Part shown: piece after piece, positions 51,556 to 63,449 of the stretch
Layout of the letters: each line of letters opens with the position of its first letter
How positions within the stretch are numbered: position 1 is the stretch's first letter
NCBI GenBank assembly: GCA_030789695.1
Contig: CM061139.1
Coordinates: forward strand, 9,377,878 to 9,441,877
Source of the DNA: Scilla litardierei
Taxonomy: Eukaryota; Streptophyta; Magnoliopsida; Asparagales; Asparagaceae
Reading direction: 5' to 3'
Length of the DNA: 64,000 nucleotides
Position numbers and translations under genes: made by a program
The notes under the pieces: generated by a model
The model's database searches: none
What the model was told of the DNA's origin: nothing
The model's input: the letters and a program-made list of their open reading frames with translations, nothing else

Positions 51556-53974
51556 CTCCATGTATCTCCTTGCTAGAGCCTTAGTGGACTGTCCTACTCG
51601 GAATGGAATAAAGTGCGTGGATTTAGTCAATCAATCTACGATCACCCAAATCACATCGTTCTGCTTCGGACTCCGAGGTAGTCCAGTCACGAAGTCCATA
51701 GTGATGTGTTGCCACTTCCACTCCGGAATCGGAAGCGGTTGCAACAACCCTTCCGTACACTGATGTTCCGCCTTTACCTGCTGGCAAACCAAGCATTTGG
51801 CTACACTCCGTGCCACACTCCTCTTCATGCCATGCCACCAAAAGTTCAGACGAAGATCCTTGTACATCTTGGTCCCACCAGGATGCACAGAATATGGCGC
51901 ACTGTGTGCCTCCACCAACAACTCCTCTCTGATATCCCCAGCAGGCACACACAACCTAGCTCCATACCTCAACGAGCCATCATCATGAATCAAGAAATCA
52001 GTCCGCAGACCGGCTCCAACCTGTTCTCAAATCCTTACCAACTTCGGATCTCCGGCCTGACCAGCCTTAATCCGATCCACGAGCGTCGACTGTATCTGTA
52101 TACACATCAACGAGAAATCCTCCCCAGGAAGAACAATCTCCACTCTAGACTCGCAAAAATCCTGTTGCAATCTCCACTGCGAAGTCAACATCATCACCGC
52201 GGGAAGCCTACTCAAAGCATCTGGAACCACATTCACCTTGCCAGGGTGATACTGCAGATCAATCTCATAATCCGCCATGAACTCCAACCATCGACGCTGT
52301 CGCATGTTGAGCTCCTTCTGGGTGAAAATATACTTCAAGCTTTTGTGATCGGTGAAGATTTTCACTTTCTCACTCAGCAAGAAGTGTCTCCAAATCTTGA
52401 GAGCAAACACAACAGCAGCCAACTCCAAATCATGCGTCGGGTAATTCTTCTTATGAGTCTTGAGCTGACGAGAAACGTAAGCTACAACATGTCCATGCTG
52501 ATGCAAAACACAACCAAGACCCTTGCCAGAAGCATCGTAAAAGATCTCGAATCCTCCACTGCGATCAGGCACAGCAAGAACAGGGGCAGTCGTCAGCCTC
52601 TCCCTCAGAACACCAAAGGCATCCTCACAATCACCTGACCAAACAAAAGCAACATCCTTCCGCGTCAACCTGGTCATCGGCTCCGCAATATGGGAAAAGT
52701 CCTTAATGAAACACCGATAATATCCTGCCAAACCAAGGAAACTCCGAATCTCAGACGCAGACGACGGAACAGGCCACTCCCTGATGGCCCTAATCTTCTC
52801 GGGATCCACTGAAATACCATCTCCAGTCACCACATGCCCAAGAAAAGCAAATCTGTCCAGCCAAAACTCGCACTTCGAAAACTTAGCATACAACCGATGC
52901 TTCCTCAAAATCTCCAATACCGTCCTCAAGTGCGAGGCATGCTCCTCCTCCGACTTTGAATAGATCAGAATGTCGTCAATAAAGATAACGAAAAACTTAT
53001 CTAAAAATTCGTAGAAAATCAGGTTCATCAAATTCATGAAAACTACGGGTACGTTAGTTCGCTGAAAGGCATAACCACAAACTCATAGTGTCCATACTTC
53101 GTCCTGAACGCTGTCTTCGGCACATCATCCTTCTTCACCTTCAACTGATGGTAACCACTCCTCAAATTCGACTTAGAAAACACCCTCGATCCTCCAAGCT
53201 GATTAAAAATATCATCAATGCGAGGCAACGGGTATTTATTCTTTATGGTCACCGCATTCAGCTCCCGATAGTCCACGCACATGCGACGCGAACCATCCTT
53301 CTTCTTCACCAGCAGCACCGGTGCTTCCCACGGGGACACACTAGGATTGATATAACCCTTCTGCATAAGCTCATCCAACTGCCTATGCAACTCTTCCAAC
53401 TCTGCTGGCGCCATACGATATGGTGCCTTCGAAATGGGCTGCGCCCCTGGGATAAGATCAATAGAAAATTCCAAAGCCCGATCAGGCGACAATCCAGACA
53501 TCTCCTCGGGGAAGACGTCATCAAAATCTCACACCACAGCTGGCCTCTCCAACTCCATCTGCATAGCCACAACCTCCACCGGTCTGGTCCGAAATCTGAC
53601 CGGACCCAGCGAACTGCTACCTCGACTGAACTCAAATACTGGATGTCCGGGAATATCAAACACCACCTTCTTCCTCCGACAGTCAATCGTAGCATAGAAG
53701 CTCGCAAGCCATTCCATCCCAAGGACCGCATCGTAGTTGATGATGTCGTGGACAATGAAATCAGCACAAAGCTCACGTCCACAAACCACCAACGGGCAAG
53801 AATTGCACCCACGATGCACCGAGACCACACCGTTCCCTGTGAAGATATTCCAACTCTTAGGAAGAGAGGACGTCGACAAGGAATGCTTCTCCACGAAGCT
53901 CCGGGCCAAAATGCACATCGACGCACCTGAGTCAAAGAGGACTCGTGCAGGAAATGTGCAAACCAAAACCACAC
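51556..53974 (-). pseudogene. pol: pol of T4, first exon: protease to integrase N-part (broken)
   Basis: [10 protein letters not shown] protease, then TGA at 53529-53531 between AVV and DFDDVF (also TGA in T3). RT has VKKKDGS, LRSGYHQ and [10 protein letters not shown] 1-bp deletion near 53060 shifts the frame at MPFGVTNAP. RNase H reads FYDASG where others have FCDASG. A TGA at 52027-52029 precedes the integrase HHCC domain (CLVC), which is open to about 51630, just before a further stop. Confidence 0.9.
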
Positions 53975-54088
53975 CTAGCAAACAGTCTAACAATCAAATC
54001 CTATTCTAGCTACAAACATGAGCAAGCAACCAATATAATCAACAATCAAACTAACTAAGGAAGAAAAATAGCTAGAATGAGCGTTACA
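53975..54088 (-). other. Predicted intron 1 of T4
   Basis: 114 bp, donor TTACAT/GTAACG (G lost at exon -1), acceptor TTTGCTAG/GTGTGG. GT-AG kept. Confidence 0.58.
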
Positions 54089-54210
54089 TGTAATAACCTC
54101 GTCCACGGCCATGCTCTCCTCCTCAGTCATCAGAAAGGCCTGCCCTCTCGGCGGAACAGCCTGCCAAAAGGCCTGTCTCTGTGAAACAAGGGGCGCTCCA
54201 CGTCCAACGG
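54089..54210 (-). pseudogene. gag: gag of T4, C-terminal piece
   Basis: Encodes the end of gag (APLVSQRQAF...AFLMTEEESMAVDEVI) up to intron 1. Separated from the rest by N4. Confidence 0.85.
54206..54210. other. Target duplication of N4, left (AACGG)
   Basis: Repeated exactly at 61838-61842. Confidence 0.92.
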
Positions 54211-54554
54211 TGTCACGCCCCGCTTCCCAAAAACGTGGAGGCGAAGCGTGAGAAGGTCCGCTCAGACTTGAAGCTACAAAGCCGCAAGTCCGATAAGCGT
54301 CAATCACTTTAATCTGCAGGTCCTTGCAATGCGAAACGAAACAAAGATAACAATAACGAAAGAGACAAAAAGAACATCTCAGAATATCCATAATAATAAA
54401 TCTCAACAACGCAGGAAAACCACCAGGCTACAAATAAAAGAGTCTAAAAAGAGGCCTAGCATGGCCAATAAAAGTACAAAGTACGAAAACAAGGAAAAGG
54501 TGCAAGCACCGACATCTAACAGCAACCTAAAGCAAAAGCAAGTAAAATCAGTCT

Positions 54555-54662
54555 CTAAGACTGGTCTCCGGTGTCCTCGAACTCCTCAACGAACGTAGGC
54601 TCGGGCTCAACGTCAGCAAACACCTCGTCTTCAGCAACTGTCTCTGGCTCAGGGTCTAACAT
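54555..54662 (-). CDS. Acidic LTR micropeptide, N4 3' LTR
   Basis: 35 codons, MLDPEPETVAEDE...ADVEPEP...EDTGDQS, intact in the youngest element. N4 has no other conserved ORF, so its survival here argues that the element or its helper uses it, or that it is a strict uORF. Confidence 0.58.
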   Translation of the reverse strand: MLDPEPETVAEDEVFADVEPEPTFVEEFEDTGDQS

Positions 54663-55217
54663 GTGGCACCCAAAAGAGCAAGGGGCACATGTCAGCAAGT
54701 CTGGAAGACTTGTGCAAGTGAAACTGAAAGGTGGTAAAAGTAAAGCAACCTAGCAGTTCTAGCATGATGCAATGACATGGCAGTTTAAAGAAATGAGTGC
54801 AACAAGTAGGGTAAAGTAAAGTAAAGTACGAGCATGGCATGACATTCACAAGACAAGTACAAGACAAGAAAAGTAAGCACCTCGTGCACAGAGATTCCGT
54901 CTTTTGGCTAGAGTGGCTGCGCGGGCCAACTCCTAAGCTCAAGCGAACGTTTATCCCTACCCCTCCACGTGTGTCGAGCCAGGGCCTTACCCCCGAACGG
55001 TAATGCTCGCTTCTGGACCACGAGCCAGGAAGTGTGTAAACAAGTATGGCGTAGGGGTGCACCTAGCCCGGGACAAGCAAGTACAAGTATGTAGCGTGTG
55101 CTACGAATGCAACATTCAATGCATGGATGACATGACATGGCAGTTAAAGTAAAGCGTACAGGTAAGGAAAGTAAACGTGACAGTTTAGCATGCATGAACA
55201 ACAATTTTAAGGGGTTG

Positions 55218-55394
55218 GATCTAGCTTCGTTGTCAAGCTAGATCATTTAGGTGACGGATCTAGTTTCGTTGTCAAACTAGATCAAGTAGGTGTCTAGCCA
55301 GCTATCATTTCACTGACTAGTCTCTTTTACGCTAAAAGCAAGTAAGTGGCCTAAAAACATGGCCCTACACAAGATTTGGCAAGTTTCACTTGCC
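55218..55394 (-). other. Leader hairpins H3 (two), H2, H1 of N4 3' LTR
   Basis: H3a GATCTAGCTT / AAGCTAGATC (55218-55244) and H3b GATCTAGTTT / AAACTAGATC (55257-55283), both loop CGTTGTC on the plus strand and perfectly paired. H2 at 55294-55320, with one pair that is G-U only on the sense strand. H1 at 55378-55394. Confidence 0.75.
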
Positions 55395-55591
55395 TGCAAC
55401 TATCACGTCAAGAAAACACCGTCCAACGAGTCCAAAGTCACGATTCCTACGTGCACAAGTCCACCGGCCTACATCCGTTTTATTAATCTTGATTAGTGGA
55501 TTCTAAAACATTTAAAATACTTTAAAATACTGATTTTTAGTCTTGATTAGCATGCAATTGGGTTGGGGGTCCTAGGGGTGCAAAACGTTAC
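55394..55591 (-). other. Candidate leader intron of N4
   Basis: 198 bp, donor GTTGAG/GTAACG just after H0, acceptor GTTGCAG/GCAAGTG at H1. Confidence 0.42.
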
Positions 55592-55614
55592 CTCAACACG
55601 ACGCGAAAGCTACA

Positions 55615-55637
55615 CCGGCGTCGGGTAGCGACGCCGG
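55615..55637 (-). other. Leader hairpin H0 of N4 3' LTR
   Basis: CCGGCGTCG-GGTAG-CGACGCCGG on the plus strand, perfect 9-bp stem. Confidence 0.72.
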
Positions 55638-56453
55638 GGGTTGGAATAAGAGAACGCGCTCCAAGTCCTGTTTCCAAAATAGATTCCTCGCTGGAAAATC
55701 AGAGAAAATATCCCGGGCGACGATTCCAGATTCCAAAGCTCGTACGTGCGACGACGGGCTACGACGTGCGACGACGTCGTACGCGGCAAGTCGTCGAAGA
55801 GAACGTACCAAAGTGGGGCCCACAGTAGTCCTAGGGGCCTTTGGGGGACCCACAATAACTCTGGAGAACTTGGGGGGCCCACGGAGGCAAGCGGTGCGAC
55901 GGATGCGGGGTTGCGACAAGTGGCCGTCGGTCGTACAGCTTCGGTGCGGGGATCTCCTTCGGTCAGACACTAGGGAACGGCTGTGCAACGTGTGGGGGTC
56001 GGTCACGGCAGCGGGGGCGAGCGCTTCTCTCGGTCAGACACGCTGGGGGCCTCGGTCAGGCGCTTGGGTACGGGGCGGAGCAGCGTCGCAGCGATGCAGC
56101 GCTCGGGCGCTCGGTCACAGCGGGCGGGGCCTTCGGTCGTGCACGGAGCGGAGCGGGGCGACAGAGCGGGCGACAAGCGGGTCGGTGCGGAGCGGGGCGA
56201 CCGGGCGGTTCTCTCGGTCTGACCGAGAGGCCCTCTCGGTCAGGCGGGGGAACGAAGCGGCGGTCGACGTTGTGTGCGGAGCGGAGCGGATGCGGGCGGG
56301 ACGGCCGGTCAGAGCGGGTGGATGCGGGGGATTTCCTCGGTCGTGCGGGGTGCTGAACGTCGCAACGTTGCGACGATTCGTCGCAACGTCCAAGATGACT
56401 TTGGAAGAGGCTAGGGCTAATTTATTGTGAAAATAGGACTTTCTAGGGGTTGC

Positions 56454-56460
56454 TTATATA
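56454..56460 (-). promoter_or_regulatory. TATA box of N4 3' LTR
   Basis: TATATAA in the sense strand, upstream of the CpG-rich leader. The second LTR has it at 61250-61256. Confidence 0.6.
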
Positions 56461-57041
56461 GTATAGGGGGGTTGACTTGGTCTAGGGCTAAATCTAATAG
56501 GATTAGAATTCAAAAAGATTTGAAATTTGATTTTAAACTTCTCCAACCCAATCTAGGATTTGACCTGGTCCAAATGAGCTGGAAATTGGCTCAAAAATTC
56601 TATAAAACGTTTAAAACTCAAATAAATTTTATTTGGCCGAAAATTAATTGAAAACTAAATTATTAAAAATAATATAAAACTTGTAAAAATTATAAAAGTG
56701 GTCAAATAAACTCCAAAAATTATAAAATAAATATCGTGGTGTTCGTGGCGACGAATGTGAGCTAACTAAGAAGACGGATCTCAAATTCGACGTCGGACGA
56801 CGAAACTAAAAATAGGAACGTCTCCCGTCAAAAGTGAAAATCGTCACGTCTCATCGAGTGAGTTTAAATTGTGGGAAAACGACTCGAGAAGTGTCGTTTC
56901 AAGGTAGTGCCACTATTTAATACTCTCAGAGACGTTCGCAACGGCATATCACACAAGAGTATTCACAATCAAATAAAGTCTAAAATAAACACGTGCACGG
57001 CCAAAAGCACGTGCAACGCACAACGAAAAGTGGTCGTTACA

Positions 57042-59006
57042 TCCTCCCCACCTTAGAATAAAGTCCGTCCTCGGACTTTCTAATATAACTAGTCGCTCTA
57101 GTAACTACCCCAATCAAGCCATATAATAATTTAACCAGGTTTATTCATTTCAAGTGCTTATATATGCACTAGATAGTCAAACGTTAATACTACTAACACG
57201 TGTATATATACATTCACATACGTCGTATACTTATACCTATTATTATTATCACACCTAGCCTACATATAGTTTCACCAGCACATTGCTTCAACCATTATAA
57301 GTATCCCCTAATTACCTACAGCCTCTTAAGTACTTCTACTCTAAATCTCACAGGCATCCTTAGTATGGTATAGCTACCCACACACCAAACTATAACTACT
57401 AACATACAAACAACTTCACACATCATGAATAACTCCGAATATATATAACACTCAATAAGCAACCATTAATATACCATGGAGGGTACGCTCATTCAAGCCA
57501 ACATATGCGGAATTTGAAAACCGTCGTACTTCAAAAGTTGAAATCCTCGTTTGGAAGAAATATTTGGAGATCGATAAGACGTGTTGTTTCAAAATAGGTT
57601 TGGGTCGAATATTCATAATAAGAGAAAATGGTCTATTTGTTTTAAAGAATCATTAAAAGAGGAAGTAAAATCATCTACACGAATATTGAAGGCGTAGTTT
57701 AGAAAATATTATACGGCAGTAATTTAATATAATGTTTGCGAAAGTCAAAGAAGGAAATCAAGTAACGGAAGAATTTAAACTCATTTTAAATGCTTTCAAC
57801 TCTTTTGGGTTATGGAAAATTTTAAAATACTCAATATTGAAGCTGCTTTTCAAAGGAACCAGGGTTTGCAAAAATGAAAAAAACTGATTTACACAAGGTC
57901 CTTAGCATACGAGCACAACGAACCTGGTACAGCTATAAAAATAATTGAAATTCTATTTAGTCTCGAAATTTTCCTAAAAGCTCGTAGGGGAAGTGGAAAG
58001 ATAATATTAATAACTTGGTCGTAAAATTATCAAAATTGATAGTGAAGCTTTAAAATCAATTCGTGTGAGGTCTAAATCAGAAAGTGGTTATGAAATGGTA
58101 ATTTTTTTTTTTTCCAAAAGTCTAAAATAGGGAAAACGGTGAGCATAAAATTGACTTGCTGAAATCTGAAATCCCATGTGATTGGAAGGTGTATGAATGG
58201 CATAAATTAGAAGAGAAATTACAAGTTGAATGCAAGTACGGTTTAGAATAAAATTAGTATATGAAAGAAAAATGTATTTTCATAGATGCGAAAGTGTAGG
58301 CTGAAAAAGCATTATAACTATTTTCCAAAAATTTCGACAAAATTTTAAGAATTTAAGTCAACGAGGAGCATGAAGTATAAGTATATATGCATATTAGAAT
58401 TTGAACAATTTAAAACTTAGGGGAAAAGAAAATCAAAAAAGAAAATGCTTGCAGAAGGTTCAAAATTTTGCAACGGAGAGTTTCAAAAATTGATGACGAT
58501 AGTCATGAGGCGATATCATGAATCGGGGCAAGGGAAACAGTCAGATATTCAAAACATACATACGCTTAGGATATGAATCAGGAGGATCTACGGGAAAACT
58601 CCTACGGTCGCTCAACTGAAGCTTAAGAACTTAGCGCTTGGTCTTTCTAAAGAAGCTAGGTGATAATGGAATGCGCTCAGCTCGGTCCATAATCGATGAA
58701 CCCAAACGAACGACTAAAGGAATTCTAGAAGTCTGGTATGGTCAGGGTAGATAAAGACCACTATGGTAACTCCTACGGCGATCAAATCAATTGCTAGAAG
58801 GGGGTCTAACTATCAATCAGGGGCCTCTAAATAGCAAGCACATACGTCTAACTAAGTCTTCTTACCACCTAGTGTCCTAGGAAAACAACTAGACTCAGGG
58901 CTTATGACTCGGATGTTGCAATTTATTTAATGGACATTCCGTTATTATCGTTGTTTCGTTAATTCGCAATTGCAAGACCAGACCTGCATGGGCCACCAAC
59001 AAAACC
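57042..59006 (-). other. N4 internal region, non-coding
   Basis: Begins (sense end) with AAAGTCCG-AGGA-CGGACTTT (57060-57079) and polypurine tract AAGGTGGGGAGGA, and ends with the primer-site block at 58979-59006. It looks like N3 with about 3 kb (including the Helitron) missing. AT-rich; no ORF worth naming. Confidence 0.85.
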
Positions 59007-61837
59007 TGTCACGCCCCGCTTCCCAAAAACGTGGAGGCGAAGCGTGAGAAGGTCCGCTCAGACTTGAAGCTACAAAGCCGCAAGTCCGATAAGCGTCAAT
59101 CACTTTAATCTGCAGGTCCTTGCAATGCGAAACGAAACAAAGATAACAATAACGAAAGAGACAAAAAGAACATCTCAGAATATCCATAATAATAAATCTC
59201 AACAACGCAGGAAAACCACCAGGCTACAAATAAAAGAGTCTAAAAAGAGGCCTAGCATGGCCAATAAAAGTACAAAGTACGAAAACAAGGAAAAGGTGCA
59301 AGCACCGACATCTAACAGCAACCTAAAGCAAAAGCAAGTAAAATCAGTCTCTAAGACTGGTCTCCGGTGTCCTCGAACTCCTCAACGAACGTAGGCTCGG
59401 GCTCAACGTCAGCAAACACCTCGTCTTCAGCAACTGTCTCTGGCTCAGGGTCTAACATGTGGCACCCAAAAGAGCAAGGGGCACATGTCAGCAAGTCTGG
59501 AAGACTTGTGCAAGTGAAACTGAAAGGTGGTAAAAGTAAAGCAACCTAGCAGTTCTAGCATGATGCAATGACATGGCAGTTTAAAGAAATGAGTGCAACA
59601 AGTAGGGTAAAGTAAAGTAAAGTACGAGCATGGCATGACATTCACAAGACAAGTACAAGACAAGAAAAGTAAGCACCTCGTGCACAGAGATTCCGTCTTT
59701 TGGCTAGAGTGGCTGCGCGGGCCAACTCCTAAGCTCAAGCGAACGTTTATCCCTACCCCTCCACGTGTGTCGAGCCAGGGCCTTACCCCCGAACGGTAAT
59801 GCTCGCTTCTGGACCACGAGCCAGGAAGTGTGTAAACAAGTATGGCGTAGGGGTGCACCTAGCCCGGGACAAGCAAGTACAAGTATGTAGCGTGTGCTAC
59901 GAATGCAACATTCAATGCATGGATGACATGACATGGCAGTTAAAGTAAAGCGTACAGGTAAGTAAAGTAAACGTGACAGTTTAGCATGCATGAACAACAA
60001 TTTTAAGGGGTTGGATCTAGCTTCGTTGTCAAGCTAGATCATTTAGGTGACGGATCTAGTTTCGTTGTCAAACTAGATCAAGTAGGCGTCTAGCCAGCTA
60101 TCATTTCACTGACTAGTCTCTTTTACGCTAAAAGCAAGTAAGTGGCCTAAAAACATGGCCCTACACAAGATTTGGCAAGTTTCACTTGCCTGCAACTATC
60201 ACGTCAAGAAAACACCGTCCAACGAGTCCAAAGTCACGATTCCTACGTGCACAAGTCCACCGGCCTACATCCGTTTTATTAATCTTGATTAGTGGATTCT
60301 AAAACATTTAAAATACTTTAAAATACTGATTTTTAGTCTTGATTAGCATGCAATTGGGTTGGGGGTCCTAGGGGTGCAAAACGTTACCTCAACACGACGC
60401 GAAAGCTACACCGGCGTCGGGTAGCGACGCCGGGGGTTGGAATAAGAGAACGCGCTCCAAGTCCTGTTTCCAAAATAGATTCCTCGCTGGAAAATCAGAG
60501 AAAATATCCCGGGCGACGATTCCAGATTCCAAAGCTCGTACGTGCGACGACGGGCTACGACGTGCGACGACGTCGTACGCGGCAAGTCGTCGAAGAGAAC
60601 GTACCAAAGTGGGGCCCACAGTAGTCCTAGGGGCCTTTGGGGGACCCACAATAACTCTGGAGAACTTGGGGGGCCCACGGAGGCAAGCGGTGCGACGGAT
60701 GCGGGGTTGCGACAAGTGGCCGTCGGTCGTACAGCTTCGGTGCGGGGATCTCCTTCGGTCAGACACTAGGGAACGGCTGTGCAACGTGTGGGGGTCGGTC
60801 ACGGCAGCGGGGGCGAGCGCTTCTCTCGGTCAGACACGCTGGGGGCCTCGGTCAGGCGCTTGGGTACGGGGCGGAGCAGCGTCGCAGCGATGCAGCGCTC
60901 GGGCGCTCGGTCACAGCGGGCGGGGCCTTCGGTCGTGCACGGAGCGGAGCGGGGCGACAGAGCGGGCGACAAGCGGGTCGGTGCGGAGCGGGGCGACCGG
61001 GCGGTTCTCTCGGTCTGACCGAGAGGCCCTCTCGGTCAGGCGGGGGAACGAAGCGGCGGTCGACGTTGTGTGCGGAGCGGAGCGGATGCGGGCGGGACGG
61101 CCGGTCAGAGCGGGTGGATGCGGGGGATTTCCTCGGTCGTGCGGGGTGCTGAACGTCGCAACGTTGCGACGATTCGTCGCAACGTCCAAGATGACTTTGG
61201 AAGAGGCTAGGGCTAATTTATTGTGAAAATAGGACTTTCTAGGGGTTGCTTATATAGTATAGGGGGGTTGACTTGGTCTAGGGCTAAATCTAATAGGATT
61301 AGAATTCAAAAAGATTTGAAATTTGATTTTAAACTTCTCCAACCCAATCTAGGATTTGACCTGGTCCAAATGAGCTGGAAATTGGCTCAAAAATTCTATA
61401 AAACGTTTAAAACTCAAATAAATTTTATTTGGCCGAAAATTAATTGAAAACTAAATTATTAAAAATAATATAAAACTTGTAAAAATTATAAAAGTGGTCA
61501 AATAAACTCCAAAAATTATAAAATAAATATCGTGGTGTTCGTGGCGACGAATGTGAGCTAACTAAGAAGACGGATCTCAAATTCGACGTCGGACGACGAA
61601 ACTAAAAATAGGAACGTCTCCCGTCAAAAGTGAAAATCGTCACGTCTCATCGAGTGAGTTTAAATTGTGGGAAAACGACTCGAGAAGTGTCGTTTCAAGG
61701 TAGTGCCACTATTTAATACTCTCAGAGACGTTCGCAACGGCATATCACACAAGAGTATTCACAATCAAATAAAGTCTAAAATAAACACGTGCACGGCCAA
61801 AAGCACGTGCAACGCACAACGAAAAGTGGTCGTTACA
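59007..61837 (-). repeat. 5' LTR of N4
   Basis: Same as 54211-57041 apart from two bases. TATA 61250-61256, H0 60411-60433, H3 pair 60014-60040 and 60053-60079. It drives transcription toward lower coordinates, through N4. Confidence 0.95.
59351..59458 (-). CDS. Acidic LTR micropeptide, N4 5' LTR
   Basis: Identical to the 54555-54662 copy. This copy would be transcribed in the leader of N4 RNA. Confidence 0.58.
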   Translation of the reverse strand: MLDPEPETVAEDEVFADVEPEPTFVEEFEDTGDQS

Positions 61838-61842
61838 AACGG
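61838..61842. other. Target duplication of N4, right (AACGG)
   Basis: Matches 54206-54210. Confidence 0.92.
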
Positions 61843-62452
61843 GCACATGGGCTCTCTGCTGCAACGGCTATTCTGCAATAGGAGCCCGCCAAGGCTACTT
61901 CGACTTGGGACACTCCCTGATGGTGTGGGCAGGATCTCCGCGGATAATGCACTGCCCTAGGAACCTCCTACACTGATCCCTGAGATGTCCAGTCTTGCCA
62001 CAGAAATGGAAAGTCTTCATAATAGGCCCTCCTGGCCTCTTGAACTGAACAGGCTGGACATGCCTGAATCCAGGTCTAACCACTGCTCTGACCTGCTCCA
62101 CAGGCCTCTTCACCAAATCAACCCATCCAGCCGGGTTAATCTTCGCTATCGCCAGGTTATCCTCAATGTTCTGAATCCACTCATCGGTAGCCAGAGGACC
62201 CTCAGACCCATCAAAATATGCGGGACCCAGCTCCTGAAATTGCTTCGCTCCCGGCTCAGAGCGAGGGGCATACGGAAGTGCCCGGGCAGCTCGAGCAAGT
62301 GGAGCATTCTGGACTTACAGGAGCACTCCCTGCTGCACTTGCATCATCTGGAGCATCATCCGCATCATCTCCCCATTAGTGGGCTCCCACTCAGGCTCCT
62401 CAACATGAGGGAGTGCACCACTACCAGCACGGGTATTTCGCCTGCCTGCCAT
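61843..62452 (-). pseudogene. gag: gag of T4, N-terminal and zinc-knuckle piece (internal deletion)
   Basis: Starts MAGRRNTRAGSGALP at 62452. TAA at 62315-62317 replaces CAA. The frame then jumps at about 62104-62112 from WVDL to VKRPVEQ, losing most of the gag domain (about 400 bp relative to T2). Both knuckles are damaged: FHFCGKTGH (first Cys lost) and CIIRGDPAH (second Cys lost). N4 interrupts it at 61838. Confidence 0.88.
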
Positions 62453-62593
62453 CTAATGACACAGAAATGAAATAATTAGACTCGATAGCTCAGGGCTCGG
62501 ATGTCGAATTTATTTGTTGGACATTCTTATATCATTATCGTTATCCCGATAATTGCAGTTACAGAGCGACCTGCATGGGCCACCACTAAAACC
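62453..62593 (-). promoter_or_regulatory. Leader and primer-site block of T4
   Basis: Sense GGTTTTAGTGGTGGCCCATG directly after the LTR, one base different from T2, then AT-rich leader to the gag ATG. Confidence 0.5.
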
Positions 62594-62936
62594 TGTCACG
62601 ACCCGCTTCCCTAAAATGGAGACGAGACGTGAGAAGGTCCGTTCAGGCGTGGAGCTGTGAAGCTGCACGCCTGATAAGCGTCAATTTAGTATAAGCAGGT
62701 CCCTGTAAACGCAAACGGAACAACAATAATAATAATAGAAAAAGGAGACGGATATGAAATACCAATCCCAAAGTTTGTCCACAAAATATTCAACATCACA
62801 GAAAAAGCCACCAGGCTAACAGGAAAGAGTCTAAAGGCCCAGAACAAGGCCAAACAAAACACAAACATAACAGAGTATCAAACTAGGTGCCACGCACCGA
62901 CAACCTAAGCAATCTAACAAAAACCAGACATAGACA

Positions 62937-63044
62937 CTAAGACTGATCTCCAGTGTCTACGAAGTCCTCGATCAACGCGTGTTCTGACTCAGCGTCAGCG
63001 AACACCGCGTCCTCAGCAAGTATCTCAGGCTCGGGCTCTAACAT
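62937..63044 (-). CDS. Acidic LTR micropeptide, T4 5' LTR
   Basis: 35 codons; one Pro-to-His change against the 3' LTR copy, otherwise the same. Confidence 0.5.
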   Translation of the reverse strand: MLEPEPEILAEDAVFADAESEHALIEDFVDTGDQS

Positions 63045-63247
63045 GTGTCACCCAAAAGAGAAAAGGGGCACATGTCAGCAAGTCGAAAGACTTGTGCAAG
63101 GAAACTGAAAGAAAGGTACACTAACAACCTAACAGTTAAAGTATGGTGCATGGCATGGCAAGTATAGTATGGAGATAATAAAGTACAAGTAGCAAGTATC
63201 AAGTGGTAGGAGTGACAGGTATTGTCAAGTAACAAGCACAAGTACAA

Positions 63248-63449
63248 GGGATCACCCACACATGGATGCCCTATTGCCCGCAGGCTGTATTCATGTCCAA
63301 GGGATCACTCAGAGAGTGCCCTATTGCCCGCAGGCTGTATTCATGTCCAAGGGATCACTCAGAGAGTGCCCTATTGCCTGCAGGCTGTATTCATGTCCAA
63401 GGGATCACTCAGAGAGTGCCCTATTGCCCGCAGGCTGTATTGAGCTCGT
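63248..63449 (-). repeat. Four 50-bp tandem repeats, T4 5' LTR
   Basis: Same four units as 48637-48838, no change in unit number, so the expansion predates this insertion. Confidence 0.85.

Larger units (their letters stand above)
54211..57041 (-). repeat. 3' LTR of N4
   Basis: TGTCACGCCC...GTCGTTACA on the plus strand. Sense order: TATATAA (56454-56460), CpG-rich leader with many CTCGGTC/GACCGAG motifs (55900-56350, including the palindrome at 56211-56229), H0, candidate intron, H1-H3, H4-type hairpin, micropeptide ORF. Minus and plus ORFs in the CpG-rich part show no recognised domain. Confidence 0.95.
54211..61837 (-). mobile_element. N4: very young non-coding LTR element
   Basis: Two 2831-bp LTRs (54211-57041 and 59007-61837) around a 1965-bp internal region, perfect AACGG duplication, inserted in T4 gag. 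By eye the LTRs differ at only two positions (near 55168 and 55290) with no indel; the offset of 4796 holds throughout. No gag or pol. It is related to N3 but shorter, and shares cis signals with the T elements. Confidence 0.95.

Noticed and set aside
55813..56430. 205-aa ORF in N4 LTR (repeated at 60609-61226)
   Set aside because: CpG-rich leader with few stops; runs antisense to the expected transcript and has no domain. Identity of the two copies reflects LTR age, not selection.
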